Below are positions 6,084 through 7,099 of a DNA stretch of 7,099 nt, piece by piece. The position numbers and the translations under genes were made by a program. The DNA is taken from the NCBI GenBank assembly GCA_018991295.1, contig JAGKSZ010000152.1:1-7099 (forward strand), in the 5' to 3' direction. The notes beneath the pieces were generated by a model. That model was not told where the DNA came from, made no database searches, and saw only the letters and a program-made list of their open reading frames with translations. Origin of the DNA: Porphyrobacter sp. GTDB taxonomy: Bacteria > Pseudomonadota > Alphaproteobacteria > Sphingomonadales > Sphingomonadaceae. How positions within the stretch are numbered: the first letter of the stretch is position 1; each line of letters opens with the position of its first letter.

Positions 6084-7099
6084 ATGATAGCGACGATGAC
6101 GGAAGCTGGCCACAAGCCTGCGCTGAACCCTGCGCAGATCTGGAACATGAGTTTCGGATTCCTCGGGATCCAGATCGGGTTCGAGCTTCAGAACGGCAAT
6201 GTCAGCCGCATCTTCCAGACGCTGGGCGCAGATGTCGGGGAGCTGGCCATCCTGTGGATTGCCGCCCCGATGACCGGGCTGATCGTGCAGCCGATCATCG
6301 GGCACCTTTCGGACAAGACCTGGAGCCCGCGATGGGGGCGGCGGCGGCCCTATTTCCTCGTCGGCGCGCTGCTGGCGACGCTGGCGCTGTTTGTCATGCC
6401 CAATGCGCCTGCCTTGTGGGTGGCGGCAGGGATGCTGTGGATCATGGACGCCTCGCTCAACATCACGATGGAGCCGTTCCGCGCCTTTGTGGGCGATAAC
6501 CTGCCCGATCGCCAGCGCACCATGGGCTATGCCATGCAGAGCTTCTTCATCGGCACCGGCGCGGTGATGGCGGGCGCGCTGCCGTGGGTGATGACCAATT
6601 GGCTCGGCCTCAGCAACGTGGCGCCCGAAGGGATGATCCCGGAAACGGTGCACTGGTCCTTCTACATCGGAGGCGCGGCGCTGCTGGCGGCGGTGGCGTG
6701 GACAGTGTTCACGACCAAGGAATATTCGCCCGACGAACTCGCCCGCTTCGAGGCTGCGCGCGGTGAAGCTCCGCGCGCCGGGCACGCAGCCGCCACCCGC
6801 AGCGCCGCGCAGTTCAATAGCGGCGGCACCCTGTGGGTGATCGCCGGGGCGCTGATCGCCGCCGCTGTCGCTTTGGCTCGCAGCGAGAGCCGCCCCGCCT
6901 TCCTCGGCACGATCGAGATCGCCAAGGATATCTATGTGCTGGCCGGTCTGGTCGGCGGGTTTGGCGTGATCCAGCTGATCGCCGGGATGCTGCGCGCTCA
7001 GGGCCGTGAGAGCAGCGGGTTCATGGAGGTTGTCACCGATCTCTTCGCGATGCCGCGCACCATGCGCCAGCTGGCTTTGGTGCAGTTCTTCAGCTGGTT
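6084..7099 (+). CDS. MFS (GPH/SLC45-like) sugar transporter, C-terminus cut off by window edge
   Basis: This is probably an inner-membrane proton-coupled importer of maltose or other small glucosides. The first 338 residues are visible; the rest lies past 7099. It starts with a short cytoplasmic tail, then WNMSFGFLGIQIGFELQN (20-37), typical of the sucrose/maltose transporter branch. The loop-2 signature GHLSDKTWSPRWGRRRPY (73-90) is the GPH/SLC45 form of the MFS D-R-x-G motif. Likely membrane spans are about 20-37, 52-74, 90-106, 109-128, 147-171 and 191-210. A charged linker (211-245) follows, then two further hydrophobic spans at about 249-265 and 283-303, before MRQLALVQFFSW, which looks like the start of the second MFS half. 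The two extra spans suggest more than 12 helices. Transcription is divergent from the amylase operon over a shared regulatory region, so co-regulation with starch breakdown is likely. It resembles Caulobacter MalY in type and setting. The substrate is inferred from context; the start could also be the ATG at 6096. Confidence 0.92.
   Translation, partial: MIATMTEAGHKPALNPAQIWNMSFGFLGIQIGFELQNGNVSRIFQTLGADVGELAILWIAAPMTGLIVQPIIGHLSDKTWSPRWGRRRPYFLVGALLATLALFVMPNAPALWVAAGMLWIMDASLNITMEPFRAFVGDNLPDRQRTMGYAMQSFFIGTGAVMAGALPWVMTNWLGLSNVAPEGMIPETVHWSFYIGGAALLAAVAWTVFTTKEYSPDELARFEAARGEAPRAGHAAATRSAAQFNSGGTLWVIAGALIAAAVALARSESRPAFLGTIEIAKDIYVLAGLVGGFGVIQLIAGMLRAQGRESSGFMEVVTDLFAMPRTMRQLALVQFFSW

Noticed and set aside
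5900..6499. Plus-strand frame of 199 codons spanning the intergenic region into the transporter
   Set aside because: It is out of frame with the transporter, whose membrane spans and GPH motif identify the real frame. The translation is rich in Arg, Asp and Cys with no domain, and no ribosome site precedes its ATG.

Overview
The window comes from a GC-rich Gram-negative bacterium. The closest fit is an alphaproteobacterium of the Sphingomonadales or Caulobacterales (Erythrobacter, Novosphingobium or Sphingomonas type). The evidence is strong G/C preference at third codon positions, a Gram-negative Sec signal peptide on a secreted amylase, and a gene set (MFS sugar transporter, LacI repressor, GH13 enzymes, tryptophan-halogenase-like protein) that recalls the maltose/maltodextrin locus of Caulobacter crescentus (MalA TonB receptor, MalY transporter, MalI repressor). 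The taxon is inferred from gene content and style; no search was run.

Layout: positions 1-5785 hold four genes, all on the minus strand and packed with no gaps. In transcription order they are a signal-peptide GH13 alpha-amylase (5785-3944), a cytoplasmic GH13 alpha-glucosidase (3944-2292), a LacI-family regulator (2292-1264) and a flavin-dependent tryptophan-halogenase-like protein (1267 to beyond position 1). Every junction is a stop/start overlap (TGATG, TGATG, ATGA), so the group is almost certainly one translationally coupled operon. Positions 5786-6083 are a divergent intergenic region. It carries an 8-2-8 perfect palindrome, a second degenerate copy 125 bp away and an AT-rich core; these are good candidates for operators and promoters. 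From 6084 to the right edge, on the plus strand, lies the first part of an MFS/GPH-SLC45-type sugar transporter.

Working model: starch or maltodextrin crosses the outer membrane, probably through a TonB-dependent receptor that is not in this window. The periplasmic amylase trims it, the MFS protein imports maltose or short oligosaccharides, and the cytoplasmic alpha-glucosidase releases glucose. The LacI protein would sense a sugar and control both divergent arms through the repeated palindromes. The least explained member is the halogenase: it keeps its flavin-binding and catalytic motifs, yet sits as the last visible gene of a starch-utilisation operon. No RNA genes, mobile elements, CRISPR arrays or rho-independent terminators were seen.
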